Assembly: GCA_026413225.1 (NCBI GenBank)
Contig: CM048572.1
Location: forward strand, 5,828,001 to 5,892,000
Length of the DNA: 64,000 bases
Direction of reading: 5' to 3'
Origin: Otis tarda
Taxonomy: Eukaryota > Chordata > Aves > Otidiformes > Otididae
The stretch's first letter is position 1. Every line of letters begins with the position of its first letter. The position numbers and the translations under genes were made by a program. Below, in pieces: positions 44,421-57,727 of this stretch. The notes beneath the pieces were generated by a model, which worked only from the letters and a program-made list of their open reading frames with translations, had not been told where the DNA came from and did no database searches.

Positions 44421-47400
44421 AGGACATTTATTTTCAGCTAAGGAGAGATGAGTTTTATGCCCAGTCTCCAAGAATTTACAAGCAGATAGAGAAATGGTCC
44501 AACTCATGGCTACCTTAGCCATTTTTTCCATCGCAAAGGGAAGGAATAAGGGAATTATTCCCATTAAGCTAAAAATTCCTATTGCAGAGTTTTAAAAATT
44601 TTAAATCCTATTCAGGTCGGATTTAAAACAAGGGGCATATCCAGCATTGAGCATTACAGCTCAGCCAACTCTAGTCAGCTTCTCGCTCCAGGAAAAGGAA
44701 ACAACAGAGCAGAAACCCACTCCTCTTGTTTTTGTTTCACTGCCTGCAAGGATGCTCTGAGGACCACAGGGGACACAAATATCTAAATTTTATTATCTAT
44801 TATTTTCATACACATTTTATACAAGGTCTGACCATCTATGTGATCACCCAGTTCAGCTGAAACAGAAGAGCATTCGTTTCCCTTTCATCCAAAAATCTCA
44901 GGCCTCCAGCATCCCGCAGGACGTGGGAAGCTGCGACTCCGTTCCTGCGCTGCTTCCCAGGGAGGGTCTGGCATCGTTAGCTCCAGCTCCCACTGTGAGC
45001 TGAGATATTCTGGGATGGGGAACTCTGTCAGTCCCCTGGGATCTGCTCTCCATGCTGAATAACGTATCTAAACAGTCAACATATTGAATAACTTATCTGA
45101 ACAGTTCCTCTGCCCTTATCTTCAGCCTCTTCCAGCTGCAACGGCTGGTCCCATTCACAAACAGTTTGGGGGAGCAAGGGGATAACAAAAGCAAAAATAA
45201 GTTGTTGTTTTTTAAAAAAAAAAATTCCCTTTCACCAAGAAATCCTCCTGAGCGTGCTGGGCCAGGCAGCACTGCCATTAGCTCAGGTATAAAAAGCCTG
45301 GGAGGCAGCAGTGACGATTCTATAACAACAGAAATTACTGATACGAGGGATCTCATCGCTCAGCTTGCGCACGCAGCTTGGCTAAAGCCAAAGGATCCTA
45401 TTTTGTTTTGGTGCACAGACCTTGCAAATTCCACAGCAAAGAAAAACCACACTGACAGTTTTTACACTGGCCACAATACCTTTTTAAGGTGATTTGTCAT
45501 TTAAACTGTCAGCTTGAAATCTAATCAGTTTAAAAGATGAATAAAATATTATGTATTACATTCACAGGCTGCAACCACTGCCAAATTCCTCTCTCAATTT
45601 TTACAGGATTATAATGACATCCCTCTTTTAATGTTTTATTCTCTTACTTCTGTGCCAAAGAGATGGGAAAGAGAGTAAATGGCTACTTAAGAACAGCGTG
45701 TGACGATCCAAATCAAAACTGAAAATGGAGCAAAGCGCCACACTCCCCCTCCCCAGGGCAGGAATGCTCAGCAAGAGCATCCTTAGGTGTCGGCCGTAAT
45801 GCAGGAGTCACAACGCTTTCAGACAACACTGCTCAGGAACCCTATTGCCTTGTCTTCTCCCTAAAATCTCCTTCTGCTCGAGGTGGCAGAGATGAACGGA
45901 CCCATCTTTGGTCTTCCTAGTTTGCTCTTCCCACCGCGAACGAGCAAACTTCCAGTCAGGTCCTGATCCCAGCTCCTGCAGAGACCTGGCTGGGGCTCAG
46001 CCTGGGGAGAGTTACACAAAACAAGGATTTCTGCATTTCTTCGTCAGAATCTAAATCTCTTCCCCCCCTACACCTTCACCTCCAAATGCCTGGAGCACAA
46101 CAGTGCTCACTTGTACAAAGAGCACAAACAAAATTGTCTAGAAATGGAAGCAAAACATTATTTGGCCAAATTAACGGGCAAATTTTACAACACAAACACA
46201 AGAAAAGTGTTGGGCTTGGGTTCTTTTCCCCCTGCAAGGCACGACTTTTTTTGCAGGACAGTGTTCCTTTATAAAAGCATTCTTCTGAAAGCACTTCTGT
46301 CGTGAAGCTCCCCCTCCAGCAGCTACTGTTACAAATTTGTGATAAAAGACGTATTCAGCAGGGTTTGGCACACAAATAGCACCCAAAGAGGCACTGCCAG
46401 CGCCTTGCAATTTTATCACGAGCTTCAAAAATATTTGGAGGAAGAAAAGATGCTCTTGCTGGGAGCATCAGCTAGGAACAGCTTCAGTTCTTGGGGTCAT
46501 GAGAAGCTCAGATTTCATTGGGGGGAAAAAAAGGAGGAAAAAAAAAAAAGGGTAAGTGTCTAGACACAATTCTGGAGAAAAACTCTCAAGCAGGAGTGCA
46601 AACGTGATCCAGATTTTCAAGGACTGAAGACGAAGCAGAAGGAACCTTTGATGGATTATCCCTTGATTTGATCCAACTTCAGGATTTTTGCAGAGTCTCA
46701 CTGGTGACTTTGGAATATTTTTTGGGAGGAACCACGCTGTGAACTTCAGCCCTGGAAGCACCGTCAGAAGAAATGCTTTGCAGGTGGTAGGGAGAGCAGT
46801 TGTCCCCGGTGTCGCATGGCTCTGCGGCCAGTGCTCAACTACGTGCGTGGGAGCAGAGCCACGGGGATCCGCGCGGCTGGAAGCACGGACTTGGGGGCTC
46901 AGCTCACCTACAGGATACCCTGGCAGGGACAAGCGCAGCTCCTCTGTACTGCTGCTCTTCCCTTCCATGCCAGAAACGGCCAAACCAGACCTGGCATCCT
47001 CAGCGCAAGGGAAAAGAAACATCTCAGCAATGAATAGATTTCAGCTGGAATCTCCCAGGAGACTGTGTTAAAATGAAGGGGGGAAGAAATAAATAAACAG
47101 AGGAGAAAAGAATCAAGTTGCCAGTAGCAGCCATGCCAACTTCTAAAACTAAGTCAAGCCCAGAACGCCACAGCACCGGCTCCTGGTCTGGGCTACTGGG
47201 AAACAACCAGGCTAACGCACGGCGGTAAGAGGAGGGCATGTCCCTACCCTTCCCTGCCTAAGAATTCCCATTTTCCAGCTTTTCTCCATAACCATGAAGC
47301 TCTGGAGATCATTTTTTCTTTACACAGCTGAGATTTTCACTGAAGTCCCTGGTTCCAAGCGCTGGGCTTTAATCCGAGTGCCAGACGTCAGGAGATAGCG

Positions 47401-47809
47401 ATGGAGCTGGCCACTAGCCAAACCCTTTTCCAATCAGCTCAGCTGGGGTCTGGATTCGGGAATCCACCCCAATGCATTTGGGAAGTATTGCCCAAAATGC
47501 AGAATTTAACTCCAAAACTGTATCACGCAGCAGCAGGCACAACTCTGTAACACTCCATAAATACATCACTATGTACCACGCTCACCAGGTCCAGCTCTAA
47601 ATCTGGTTCACCCCTATTTAGATTTTCTGTGACCCAACAGTCGCAGAAAATATAAATATTCTCATTGGGTTTTGGTGCAATATTCCCAAGCTGATCCAGA
47701 GAACCTATGGAGTCACTGCGCTATAATTAGAGGTTTATTATAAAAGGTGCTTGGGATGACTGTCAGCACTGAAGGAGACTCTTTATTTAAGGTACCCTTA
47801 ACACATGTA

Positions 47810-47823
47810 GCAGCAGAGGGCAG
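47810..47823 (+). promoter_or_regulatory. Candidate CTCF-type site
   Basis: GCAGCAGAGGGCAG matches the CTCF core (YAG-R-GGGC) closely. Judged by eye; other partial matches lie at 29654 (- strand) and 60327. Confidence 0.3.
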
Positions 47824-50800
47824 TTTTTTTGGCTTTCACAAAAAAAAAAAAGGCCAACTTGTTTACTCACCTCAAATGACTTTTCTTGGACTCTGCTTTG
47901 CCAGAGCATTTTCAGCCTCTTAACTTGATTAATGGCATTTTAAAAAGGCAAAAAGAAAAAGCCATCAGTGAGGTGGTTTAAAAGAGACATTTTTATCCAT
48001 AGCTCATGATGTGATTACCAGCTAAACCTTGCTTTTCATAAAAAAAAAAAAAATTAAAAAAATTAATCGGGGGCAGGACGTGCACATTCACTCATTCGTT
48101 ATTGTAGGATTGTTGACATTAGCTTTTATTTTTAGAAAAACACAAAGAGTGGAGGGGAAATGAAACAATGCAATACTTCTTTGGGACGGTCTCTAACGTT
48201 AGGAAAATATGCAAAGAAAATACCATAGTGATCCGCTTCCATACCTTCCCACAGAGCGCCGGGCTTGAATTTATAAAATAATAAATACTGTTTCAAAGCA
48301 CTTGGACCAGCCTGACTTTTTTGGGGTTTTTTTTTTGTTGTGTTTTTAAAAAATTTTTAAATAATATCTGACAACATCACTGTATCCTGAGCCCTTGGGA
48401 AGGAGAGGACACACCAGGGATGCTCTCTGGGACCTGGTCTCCCTCCCGGCCATCGCACCACGGGTGACTCTGGGCAGCTCTCATTCCTCGCACCAAAACC
48501 AGGGAATGATTTTCCCCCATCCACACCGACCCATCGGCTTGATGCCAGAGCGAGCACTTCACATGGCAGGCACCTCCAATTGCCCTAATCCTGTAAACAC
48601 CTTAAGAAAAAACATTGCTCCATCAAATGCACCGGGATTTCTCGCCTTTGCAGCACAATGTGCAACGCTTGTAGGGCCAGGGTTTCAGCAGACCATCCTC
48701 TGCATTTCTAAATTTTAGGGCTACAATCACCGAGCTATATCACAGCTTAGCAAATGTTGCTAAAATTAAGTTTAAACTGGAATGAAAAAGCATCTCTAAA
48801 GTGATGCTCTGGTTCAACACCTGGCAGCAGCATCGCCTGTGCTTTGCTGTTGGAAAGTAAGTCCTGAGGGCAAGGTGGCCACTGCCAGGACACAACCAGG
48901 GCTGTGACAGGAAGGGAAAAACATCATTAGGAGATAAAATCGTCTCTGCTTATTGTATGTGAATTCAGGTGAGTAATTACACCAGCTGCCAGGCACAGCT
49001 CTGCAGAGGTGACCTTTCCTGGGGCTGCCTGGACGTGACACCACGGAGGTATCAAAGCAGAGAGAGGACTTCTCCTGCCACCCATCTTTGGGGCAGAACT
49101 GGCCAAAAAACCAGCAGCTGAGGAAGGCAGGGCAGAACACAGCTGCAGATCCCTGTGGTGAGAGGGTGCCTAGCTCCTGGACGCTCTGAAATCACCCTTC
49201 CTGAATGCTGATTTCCATCCGTCTCTTCAAAGCACAACAACAAAATACTGGGGAGCTGGATGGATGCACGGTAAACACGGAAACAGATTTTACTATTGAT
49301 GGCCTCCAGTGGACTTATTTTTGCATCCTGCAGCAAAGCACCACTGCAAAAGAATTCTTTCTTCTAAACAGTCTAAATCGACTATTTACTGTCACACACC
49401 TACATAAAATCATGGATATTTGACTTAAAATTTCTATTTCTCCCCCTAAAAACCAACTGAAATTGAGCTTCTCGTTTGCAAAATCAGCCACATTTTGTGT
49501 CTGGAATTCCGCTTCAAGAACCTCTCTCATCTCTTTTTTGGAATCGCATGGAGAACAGCTACACTGCACATACCGTTTGTGCTACACTGAGCTTGAGGAA
49601 AATTTAAGACTTCCTCCCCGCCCTATCTTCTTTTTAATGGAAGATGTGATTATTGAAATTAATTCGGAAAACAGTCAGCATTCACCAATCAGCTCAGCAG
49701 TTCGGGTTTTCTTCATCTGCTGGTTACATGCTAATTATTGTACTGGTGGGATTATTTCCCATTCACATTTGGAATTTACGGCACAGTAGGGAATTGATTA
49801 AATTAGAAGAAAAATACAAAAAAAAGAAAAGAAATTAATGACATTTTAAATTCAGTATTTTTTTTTTAATTTCTTCTGAATCTCATGCCTACAATGACCT
49901 GACCCCAGCAGAAGAGATGCCCAAGGCAGCGTTTCTGAGCATTACGGGGCAGAACAGCAACGACATCTCTGGAGCAGACACTTTGGGAAGGCAAAGCAAG
50001 CCTTCCACCTTCTTCAATATCTCTGGTGTTTATCCCATCCTCCGCTGCCTCACACCAACCGTACCCTTTTCCACTCGGCCAACATTTGCAATTAAGGAGG
50101 AAAATCTCCCCACGTGTAGGAAATAAGCGCCCATCTCCAAGCCCAGGACCCCAGCAATGGTGAAACACCCATGCCGAGGTAGGCACAGAGGTTTGCCCGA
50201 GCAGGGAGCAGAGGTGGTGATGGCAGACGTGTCCCATGATGGTCCCTGCCTGTCAGCAGCGCTGATGGACGTGCGTGGCTTCGTCCTCACCCCAGAAGGG
50301 TGAGAAGGACAGAGCAACACGTGTCCACGGCACCTGCCAGCAAGACTGGGTTCCCCAGCTATCAGGTCTACCAGCAGGTCCCTGATGGAGACCTTCTTCT
50401 GAAGGTACCTGGCAGAGAGATCCCCAATTTTGCTACATGACTCTCAAATGCTGTTTTCCACTACATTTCACACCAGCACAGTCAACAGCAGGGCTTTCAG
50501 CACACAAGGGGCTTCGTGCTTGCCTGGCAGCGCTGTTCATTGGAGGGTTACCCCTGAAAGCAAGGGCTCCTTCTCACCACCACCCTCTCAGCTCCAACTG
50601 TCCGGATCAAAACTACAATAGGGAAAAAAAAAAACCAAACCAAAACCAACCTATCCTAGCTGTCAGACATCAAAGTAGGAGCATGAAACGAAAGCTTTAA
50701 AGCTGCTTCAAACAAGCCAGTCTCTCCTCCTCCTCAAGCGGCGGCCTTCCCTGCCAGTTGCTCTGAGGGGACAAGAAAAGCAAAATGTCCTGCAACCCAC

Positions 50801-53800
50801 CGACCTGCAATGCTGAAGGGCATCAACAGCACCCCCAAAAACACACAGGTGTCCCCAGAGCAGGAAATAAGATTGGAAAACCCCACCTGAAGAACAGCCA
50901 TGACAGAACAGCGGCTTGATCAGCAAGGCCAGGCCTGGTTCCCGGGCGGCTCACGGCGAGGTTTATTTCGGCCCCATCAGAGGCACCCCTCGCGTTGAGG
51001 GCACCCCCCGAGCCCCAGCGCAGTCCAGGGGACCCTGGGCGGGCAGGACAGCCGGCTGCCTTCCGCTTCCCGGGGCGCAGGCCGGAGTTTCAGCTCAGGC
51101 AGGCACAGCCTGGGCTCCTTCTCACTCCAGCCCTGGACACGACAATGAGAGAGGGGTTTTGCACAACGAACACCCAGTGCCCTGGCTCCAAAGGTGCCTC
51201 CTGCAAAACACCTTAATTTCTCGGGCTTTTATAAGCACTATTGTGATCGCCAGGGCCACATCTCCAACCTCCAGAAACGCTGCCGGCACACGGCAGAGCA
51301 AACACAGCCCAGCACCACCAACCCGGGCTGGGCGAGCAGGACAGCACCATGACAAAAAAAAAAAAACAAACAAAAAGCAAAGGACCCGCAAACCTGCAGC
51401 AGCGGCTGCATCACCCTCAGTCTCCGTCGTTCCTGCCTGTAAAGCGACACAAAAATGCCAGACGCCAGGAGCGGGGAGTGCAGGCTGCTATTTAAAACAT
51501 CCGCTGCGCTTCGCAGTACACACACGACCGGAGGAGCAGAGCCTAACAGGTGGGTTATGGTTTTAATGAAATATTGACCTTCATCCGCTTGCTCTGAGTC
51601 CAGACCACAAGGCCACTTCCCCTCTGCTCGTGCAGCTGAGGGGTTTTGTGCCTGGATTTTTGTTTTTAAATTAGCTCTGCTCCTAAAAAAAGAGAGACAC
51701 GGCCCTTGTCTTAAATACTTTTTCAACATGGAAGTGATTCCTAGCAAAGAAAGAAAGAAAGCAGGATGCATTTCAGAAGAGGAGTCTGCATTTACATCCT
51801 GCTTAACAAACCAAAGCACAACACAACAGGCTCACATAACCTCCTGGAGGCATTTCAGGATGACTTGTCTCTACTGACAACCCTACAATTAGGAACGTAT
51901 GTAAGAGCCAGTAAACCTTAATGCAGTGAGTAAACGCACCCATCTTGCTGTGAAAAACTCCACGACAAGAAGCCTCGTTGGTGCCACATCCAACCCATCA
52001 AGCTCTCCAAAGCCACTGAGCACCCTGCTCGAGGTGCTGGTTTACGGGTGACCACCTCTACCAGGTTGACCAAAGCCAAAAGTCAAGACACAGGCTGCAA
52101 GAGAAAGCCCAGCACACTGGCTAGCAGCTGAAATGGTCCTTGTGCTACCAGTGACCCAGGGCCGGGCCTGGAGCCACCAGGAAGGTCTCCAGCCATTGAA
52201 GCCTGCTCTGCACAGGCACGAGGAGCCAGCGATACGGCTGGATCCTTAATGCAGAGGCCCAAGAGCTCAGTTCATTTAATACGCTACGCATCAAAAAGCA
52301 TCCAAGACAACAGAGTCTCAAATGTCTCACGCAAAGCATACTCGAAGCACTCCAGTGCACTACAGCAAAGACCCTCGCCGCTCCTAGACCGAGGAGGTCT
52401 GGAGATGAAGAGCTACAGGATCAAGTATGCAAGACATCAAGCCTAATTTTTGTCCTCTTAAACTCATTGTTCTTAACATTTTGAGAGCAGACAAGAAGTT
52501 TCAATCCCTCTCTGAAGACACACAGGTACCGTCTGATTCCTGATTATTTGGGGAAGACAGAAGAAGGAGCTCCATCAGATGGCAGAGCACAAGCTTTCAG
52601 AAGTAACCGCATCCTGCGGGACAACCACTGGACTTACTTTCCAGAGGGACAGTGGCAACACCATGGCTGGGGCTGCAGGACAGGAAAGCGAATCACCAGT
52701 ACGACCATTTTGTTACGATTTGCTGTATTCTGGAAGCAATTTAATCAACTTAAAATCGATTTTGGCAGCTGACCCCACCGCTGACCTAAACTCCACCAGA
52801 GAACAAAAAAAGATCCCCCCAGCTTTCTGATAAGCACCTGGATATAAAAGGAGAAAGTGTCACAGCTTCTGATTTACAGGTCTGCAATTGTAGAGCATGA
52901 GTCCATAGGAGATGCACAGACCTCTAGATGGAAAGAGAAACCCACAGGACTGGTTACATACAATTATTAACGCGTGTCTCTCTACACCACTGGAAAAAAA
53001 CCACTGAATACGCCTAAAGAGAAACAAAGGAGAGAAAAATAAAATGACTACCCATTCAAGTATTTGTGCAATACTGGCATCACACCTTAGGGAAATAAAT
53101 ATTTGCTTGACCTATTTCTGTAAGAGAAGTTTTTATAAGTTTCTTAAAAAACCTCTTTATTTGTCGAAGCACGACAGCAGAGCATGCGCGAGCATCCCAC
53201 ACGCCAAGCCGGGCTCCAGGAGCGACCAGCTCCCTTATCCTTCTCATGGGAGCAAACTCATCCCCTTTATACCAGTAGGGCAAAAAAAGTCAGTCTGAAA
53301 ACAGCCTCAAAACACTTATTCAGGAGAAGAAGAGTTAAAAGATACCAACACAAACAGCAGAAAGCCTCCTTGCTGGAAGCCCCTTTCAACTGATTCATCT
53401 GCCTCTTGCCTCAGTGAATTTTTAAGTGCTTGCTGTTCAATCCTGTCCCACCCAGGCTCTTTAGGAAGGACACTCTGCCAGCCAAATTCCAGGGCTCATT
53501 CCCCACCCTGCTGCTGACGCGGTCCTCTCAAGCATCCTTGGATTAAAAGAAAACAATCCAGAAAGCTCTTCTCCTTCCCCTTGAGCAGCCCAGCAGCAGA
53601 GCAGGCAGGGAAGCCGCATCCCCCAGACTGAATTTTCTGAGCGTTACTGGGCAGGAGCATTTGGGTGGAGCTATAATGGAAACTTTTGCAACCTTAACAC
53701 CATGCTATGTTATTTCATTTTTTTCCCCAAGCAAGTGCTAAAACACACGGGGGGCCTGACTGGAGCGGAGAGGGCAGTGCTTGCCTTCGGTAGGAGGAAC

Positions 53801-54275
53801 GTTACAAAAGCCATCACTGCAATTGAACAGACAGTTTAGAAGGCTCCTTCTCCAATTTTTCTATTTCTAAAAAAGTTTAAAAAATAAAGTAGGAAAAAGG
53901 AGTGGAGAGCACACAGAGAAAAAGGGAGTTCCATTAAACGTCACCCTATATGCATGTAGAAGAAGGAGAGGGCACCCTCACACAGCATCCCTCTGAAAGA
54001 GGGGAGGAAAGAGAAACCACAAAGTCTTTGAAACGCATGAGAACGTCCTGCATGCAGAGCCGAGCCACGGCTGTGACTGCATCTGGTGACAACCCAACCG
54101 CTTCGGCTCTGCTCTTGTGCCGTGTGTCATCACCAGCTCCTCTAACTCCACCGCAGTCCTCATCCGACCAGGGCTTCTTGAGTGACTTCACTTCACGCAA
54201 ACTCACTGCATTTGCATTTTAAGCATTGTTATTTAGAACATTTGTCCAGGGAGGGGAAAGAAAATAAGAGGAAAA

Positions 54276-54299
54276 AAACAAACAAACAAACAAACAAAG
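54276..54299 (+). repeat. (AAAC)n microsatellite
   Basis: Six near-perfect AAAC units in an A-rich stretch. Confidence 0.9.
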
Positions 54300-56807
54300 A
54301 ATGGGAGAAATACAAGACTTATTTTTTTTCTTTTTAATTAGAAACATCACCCCTCTCCTACTCAACAAAGCAGAAAAGCCATCACAGCTGCAAGAGGGAG
54401 AGACGCTGCAGACCTTCACCACAGTGACCTGATATCAAGCACCAGCAAGCACGATCTTCTCCAGGACTAGACTCATTCCACCTACAAGAGGTGCCTAAGT
54501 TACAAACATCATCCTCCTGGGCTCCTCTTTATTTAATGCAAAGAGTGAGGCACCTTGGGGGTGACTCAGAGTCTGCGCAGGCAAATTATCCTAATTATCC
54601 TTAGGACCATCAAGGTGGGGGGAACCCGGACCTGGCTCTGGCTCCTGCTCTCCCAAGCAAACCCCCCTATTTCAGGGCCATGCCAGCTCCCTGCAACAAC
54701 AAAGGTGACAAGAATTTACACTAACCGTGAGCAAACCAAGAGAGAAAGGAAAAAAAAAATAATAATAATCAGGAGATGAGGAGCAAGGGACCCACTGCAG
54801 GAAAGCGGGCAGCAACAAGCCAGCGCAGGCAGGTTCGCTTGCACAAGCCGAGGGGGCTGAGCAGGACGGTGGCGTGGGGAGGAGACATCCGCTCCCATCT
54901 TCTGCCTTTTGTTTGCACAGATTTCCACAGACCCTCAATTATTTGTTTCCACTCCCACCAGTTTTCTGGGGGAGCTAACGCCCTGTCTGCATTCGGCAGG
55001 GAGCAAGCAGCCCGGTCTCTGGAGGGGATGAACACGAGCGGGTCTGCCAGGGCTCGTCACCGCCCAGGATACAGCCCCGCGTTCGGAAATAACAAGCTAT
55101 GCCCCACGGAACAGCCTCACCTGGAGCAGCAGGCTCCTCATGCCCGGTAACCCGGAGGAGGCTGAGTAGGACCGAGCCACGGCCATGCCCTGCAAGCGAT
55201 GCTGACCCGTCCCACCACACAAACGGGACAAGGGTCGGACACAGACCCACAGCCCCGGGTTACGCGACTGTGAACCCAAGTTGTAGACAATTCTGGGAGC
55301 TACGAGGCGAGCTGCTTTTACGTAGTAACACCATAGTAACCGCGGCAGATGATAACGCCTGCATACACAAGGGCATCACATTTTTGGAGGGGAGGAAGAG
55401 GAGGTCTAAATAGAAGGCAAACCTTCCCGCAGAGCAAGGGGACACATTTGTATAAAGGAGAACCAAAGCCACGCTGCTGTTTAAATCTCCCCCCACTGAC
55501 AATCCAGAGGGATCCTACCACCAGCCCGGCTCACCTGCTCCAGACTTCCCCGCTCCGGGCTGTCAGCGCCGCCTGCATCGGTCCCTGTGCCGCCCCGACG
55601 AAAGCCAGCAGCCCCCACGGGGCTGGTTTTGCTTGGCTTTGCAACAAGGATTTTATTGATAGAGATGTGCTCCCGCGAGTGACTTTGGGGCTTCAAGTTA
55701 CTACGGCTTTCTTACAGTAGCAAGAACTGCGGAGGCTGAGCGCTGTCAGAAAAACCTATGCTAAACCCCAAACCGTCTATAAAATAATTAACACGAGCTA
55801 CAGATTAGGCTGTGTCTGAAGCAAAACACAATCCAACAGCCTCCTCTTTCCCACCCCCAAAGGTGGGTCAGGGCTCCAAAACTGTGTGGGCATTCGTGTG
55901 CTGTGAGTTACTGGGATGAAGTAAGAGGAACCAGTAAACAGACTGGAACAGTCTGCTCCCTCTTCTCGGCAACGCATCCCGCATTGTAAAATACATCAAG
56001 GTCACTGACCCAACCTAGTTAATAGACGTTATTAAATTGCTGCTTTCTTCTACGGTAAATAAAGTGCCTCTGATCTCCTGGGCTTGTTTTTCCTCCTCAT
56101 CTCTTAAAGAGAAATAAGTTTAGAATAAGCTGTTCCAGATAATGAAGTAAACTTCTGGCTTCCCATCCGTGGGGAATCGTTCCTCAGGACGCCATGCTCC
56201 TCGGCTGGGGACAGCAGCCGCAGTTGGAGGTCAGGGAGAAGAGCAGCGAAACCCTCCCTGCCCGGCCAGAGGTTGCTTCCCGCACCGGATGGAGGGGAGA
56301 GCCCACGCCAGACAGAGCTCACTTCCTTAGGGGAGCAGAAATGGGAAAACACAGCTCAAGAAGGGCTTGGATATGTTTTTTTTTTCCTTTTTCCAGGTAC
56401 ATCGGTCAGCCTAACAACACTTATCACCTACATCACCTACCTCAGTTTTGAGGGCACAGACTAAGCCTGCCCTGAGCCAGAGGACAGAGTTTAAAGCCCC
56501 AAGCACAAGCTTCTGGGACACACCAGCCGTCCAAGCAAATGCGATGCCCAAGGAGCGCGTGCCCGCTCTCCGCCCAGGACCCACATCCCCCTTACCGAAA
56601 CGTCCCCGCTCTCCAAATCGGCCGCTCGGAGCAGCGAGGCCTCAGTTCGCTGGCCGCTGGCCACAGGCCCGGCTGCCACCGCGGGAGCCCTGATTAGGAG
56701 CTGGCAGAGCCCTGGCAGGACTTTACCCCGGCAGCCCGAGGGGGTGAGGTTAAACCACTGTCCCCAGCCAAGCAAGGAAAGCACCAAAAGAGAAATTAGG
56801 ATGGAGG

Positions 56808-56900
56808 TTTTGTCCCGGCTCCGCCACAGCTCTCCTCGGCGGCCTCGGGCACATCACTTAGCAGCGGCCAGGTTTTCTTACCTGCGTGACCAGGGAGATG
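56808..56900 (+). mobile_element. MIR-like SINE, + orientation
   Basis: The order is gttttgtcccggctccgcca, then ggcctcgggcacatcactta, then ggttttcttacctgcgtgac and gggagatg. This follows MIR (tcccggctctgccac, ccttgggcaagtcactta, cagttttctcatctg, ggggat). Moderately diverged. Confidence 0.6.
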
Positions 56901-56941
56901 TCATCTGCTGCCATCCCAGTTTGTCCCAAGGCCTGGCACAG
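56882..56941 (-). other. ZHX3: Candidate noncoding 5' exon of ZHX3, partly from antisense MIR
   Basis: On the - strand a T-rich tract and acceptor (tttgcgggttgcag) precede 60 bases that end at a strong donor, CACGCAG|gtaaga. The donor lies inside the antisense MIR copy. It sits 550 bases downstream of the candidate first exon, as an alternative 5' UTR exon might. Splice signals only; no transcript evidence. Confidence 0.3.
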
Positions 56942-57488
56942 CTGCAACCCGCAAAAAAAAAAAACCCACTCATGCCCAAGCCTCCTGCTCCCCAACTGTG
57001 ACACGAGTGGGGTTAGCCACCCCTCAGCCCCCACGGCACGCAGCCAGCGAGGGCTGGAAAAAAAGGACTTTTCTTCTTAAAGAAAAAAAAACAACCCAGA
57101 CCGCCCCGAGGGACCGGCAGCGGGGCCCCGGGCAGCCCCGCGCAGCTGGGGCGCTCCCGGAGCGGCCGGGCCGGCCGGCAGAATTTTAACTCGATCTCTT
57201 TTAATTTCAATTTCAATCGCTGGCGAGCCGACAGCGGCAAAGGGCAGCGCAGCCCGGCCCGCGGCAGGGCTGGGCGGAGCGGGGCGGAGGGATGGGGTGG
57301 GGGGGGACGGGACACGCGTGTCCCGACCCCCGGGTGGGTACCCGGTAGGGCGGGGTGGGGCGCGGGAGCGCCTTCCGCGGGGTCTGGTCCCGCGGGACGG
57401 GGCGGGGGGGGGGAGCGGGCGGGACCGCGGCGGCGACCCGAGGGGCGCGGGAGGTTCCCCGGCGCCGCGCCGGGCGCTCGGCACTCAC

Positions 57489-57700
57489 CCGCGGCAGGTC
57501 CCCGCGTCGGCTCTGCTCGGCGCGGTCCGGTCCGGCGGAAGCCCCGGCCCCGGCGGCGAGCGCGGGGCGGGCGGGGCGGACGGCGCAGCGGGGCGGCCGG
57601 GCGGGCGTCGCCGAGCCCAGGCATCGGCGAGAAGCGGGGAGAGAGGGGGGAGAGCGGGGCGGGCGGGCGCGACACACACCGGCATTAGCCAGGCTCCATC
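57489..57700 (-). other. ZHX3: Candidate ZHX3 noncoding exon 1
   Basis: On the - strand a consensus donor (GCGG|GTGAGTG, gt at 57488-57487) ends a GC-rich stretch starting just downstream of the CRE. The transcription start near 57690-57710 is inferred from the CRE position, not seen. Confidence 0.5.
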
Positions 57701-57719
57701 GCCGGGCGGGGCGGCGCGG

Positions 57720-57727
57720 TGACGTCA
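57720..57727. promoter_or_regulatory. ZHX3: Full palindromic CRE (TGACGTCA)
   Basis: An exact consensus CREB/ATF site with a CpG core in the middle of the island, about 230 bases upstream of the candidate exon 1 donor. Full CREs in CpG islands near a start site are commonly functional, so cAMP/CREB input to ZHX3 is plausible. Confidence 0.7.

Larger units (their letters stand above)
44421..56807. other. Intronic DNA, mostly featureless
   Basis: No gene is supported. A GC-richer patch lies at about 50930-51130, and an AT-rich, possibly constrained block at about 47450-48300, containing a CTCF-like word. Homopolymer and short tandem runs occur throughout. Open frames such as 46816-47037 and 53946-54206 show no motif. 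Confidence 0.55.
18336..57488 (-). other. ZHX3: ZHX3 5' UTR intron region (about 39 kb)
   Basis: No exon of a known gene was recognised between the main exon acceptor and the CpG island. It is mostly AT-rich, with homopolymer runs (A more often than T on +), scattered CR1 and MIR-like remnants, AT-rich blocks that look like conserved regulatory DNA, and one candidate nested microprotein gene (26066-29120). In human, ZHX3 likewise has long introns between noncoding 5' exons. One or more such exons may lie here unrecognised, for example 56882-56941. Confidence 0.75.

Noticed and set aside
46816-47037. A 73-codon + strand frame in a GC-richer patch
   Set aside because: No splice context, motif or conservation evidence; length is within chance for this composition.
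53946-54206. An 86-codon - strand frame beginning MSLREVKSLKKPWSDEDCGG
   Set aside because: Plausible composition, but no recognised family, competing frames overlap it, and no clear splice partners were found.
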